Origin: a virus
Length of the DNA stretch: 64,000 nt
Direction: 5' to 3' (one strand)
Virus record (IMG/VR): IMGVR_UViG_3300012582_000004
Span: 283,858-347,857 of that record
Below the pieces are notes generated by a model. The model was not told where the DNA came from and made no database searches. It saw only the letters and a list, made by a program, of their open reading frames with translations. A program made the translations under genes and the position numbers. Shown one piece after another: positions 63,586 through 64,000 of this stretch (within the stretch, counting starts at the first letter, position 1; each line of letters begins with the position of its first letter).

Positions 63586-64000
63586 TGATTGGTAGCAAAT
63601 TTACTGGCCCTATATTACCCTTTAATTTAAATGATCCCACACATATTTCGGGATATGGTAAAGGTGGTATTTATACATCAATAGATACTCTAACTGATAG
63701 AGATGCTATACCTATTGGTAAAAGAGAGCATGGTATGGTTGTAGCCGTTGGTAATGCAAGCACTGCTGGTGGTGTGTTTGATAATTATCAATTAATTATA
63801 CCAAATTGGTATCTTTTAAATAGTGTAGATAGACTTACATCATTAGCTGACAATAATAATTGGAGAAAATTAGTAAATATTACAATAAATGGTTCTAGTG
63901 GTACTAATTTCACTTTAACAACATCTAATATTAATGAAGGAACTAACTTTTATTATACCGATGTAAGAGTAAATGCAAATTCAAATGTTATTAATGGTGC
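63586..64000 (+). CDS. tail-fibre or baseplate-like structural protein, N-terminal part (cut by window edge)
   Basis: ATG 63586 opens a frame that is still open at base 64000 (138 codons). MIGSKFTGPILPFNLNDPTH is followed by IDTLTDRDAIPIGKREHGMVV, the pattern xxLxxRDAIPxxxRxxGMxV common at the start of phage tail and fibre proteins. Then come Thr/Asn/Gly-rich strands. Probable appendage protein; exact role unknown. Confidence 0.72.

Noticed and set aside
1-64000. TAG-to-Gln recoding as in Lak megaphages
   Set aside because: Several genes end cleanly in TAG next to correctly spaced starts (for example 168, 31374, 31563, 32111), and long genes have no in-frame TAG.
1-64000. Genome-wide use of TGA for tryptophan
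   Set aside because: Most genes use TGG for Trp and many end in TGA inside ATGA overlaps. Only two genes show a TGA that fits Trp, so general recoding is unlikely.
1-64000. CRISPR array
   Set aside because: No regularly spaced direct repeats were seen. The short recurring sequences are coding for protein tails.

Overview
The window is best read as part of the genome of a large tailed bacteriophage that infects a Bacteroidota host. It is very AT-rich and packed with more than 140 mostly small genes in short runs on both strands, many overlapping by ATGA or similar. Start codons lack Shine-Dalgarno sequences. At least fifteen genes sit behind the Bacteroidota-type promoter (-33 TTTG, -7 TAnnTTTG). 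Most products match no family I recognise. Recognisable ones are phage-like: a T4 DenV-type pyrimidine-dimer glycosylase, a 2H phosphoesterase, a DEDDh exonuclease, a ClpX-type unfoldase, a full-length elongation factor G, a pair of SPFH-like membrane proteins, and a tail-fibre-like gene cut by the right edge. No terminase, portal or major capsid gene is visible. TAA, TAG and TGA are all used as ordinary stops, so this is not one of the TAG-recoded phages.

Layout. 1-3899 (+): a tandem array of small proteins with an F-x-x-GD start and a basic RKxRIxxL tail, then a cold-shock-like protein. 3910-13613 (-): small hypothetical and membrane proteins, ending with the ClpX-like ATPase. 13731-16617 (+): small genes plus denV and a candidate structured RNA. 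16634-20726 (-): a membrane-anchored metallopeptidase and three adjacent EHR-tail paralogues. 20977-25629: mixed, with MKYLKxFE-type proteins, an AAA/ABC ATPase, and two structured elements. 25647-35462 (mostly -): hypothetical genes, a HAD-like protein, two broken genes, and a short + segment with a lipoprotein-like and an outer-membrane-barrel-like protein. 35571-39838: GD-motif proteins and the 2H phosphoesterase. 39872-42165 (-): EF-G with an attenuator-like leader. 42260-46526: small proteins and a J-domain protein. 46601-48600: an IS607-type tnpA-tnpB element. 48604-61501: hypothetical genes, exonuclease, SPFH-like pair, one tRNA. 61652-64000: start of what looks like a virion module.

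Three genome-wide patterns stand out. (1) A C-terminal RKxRIxxL tail is shared by over twenty otherwise different small proteins. (2) An N-terminal MKYLKxFE motif, often followed by an acidic stretch, lies almost always downstream of a TATATAAN octamer that looks like a phage late promoter. (3) Several intergenic stretches are richer in G+C and fold into nested or multi-branched hairpins; they are candidate non-coding RNAs. In addition, three genes continue in frame past a stop (one TAA, two TGA) and one or two more contain a frameshift. These are either real decay, recoding, or sequence errors.
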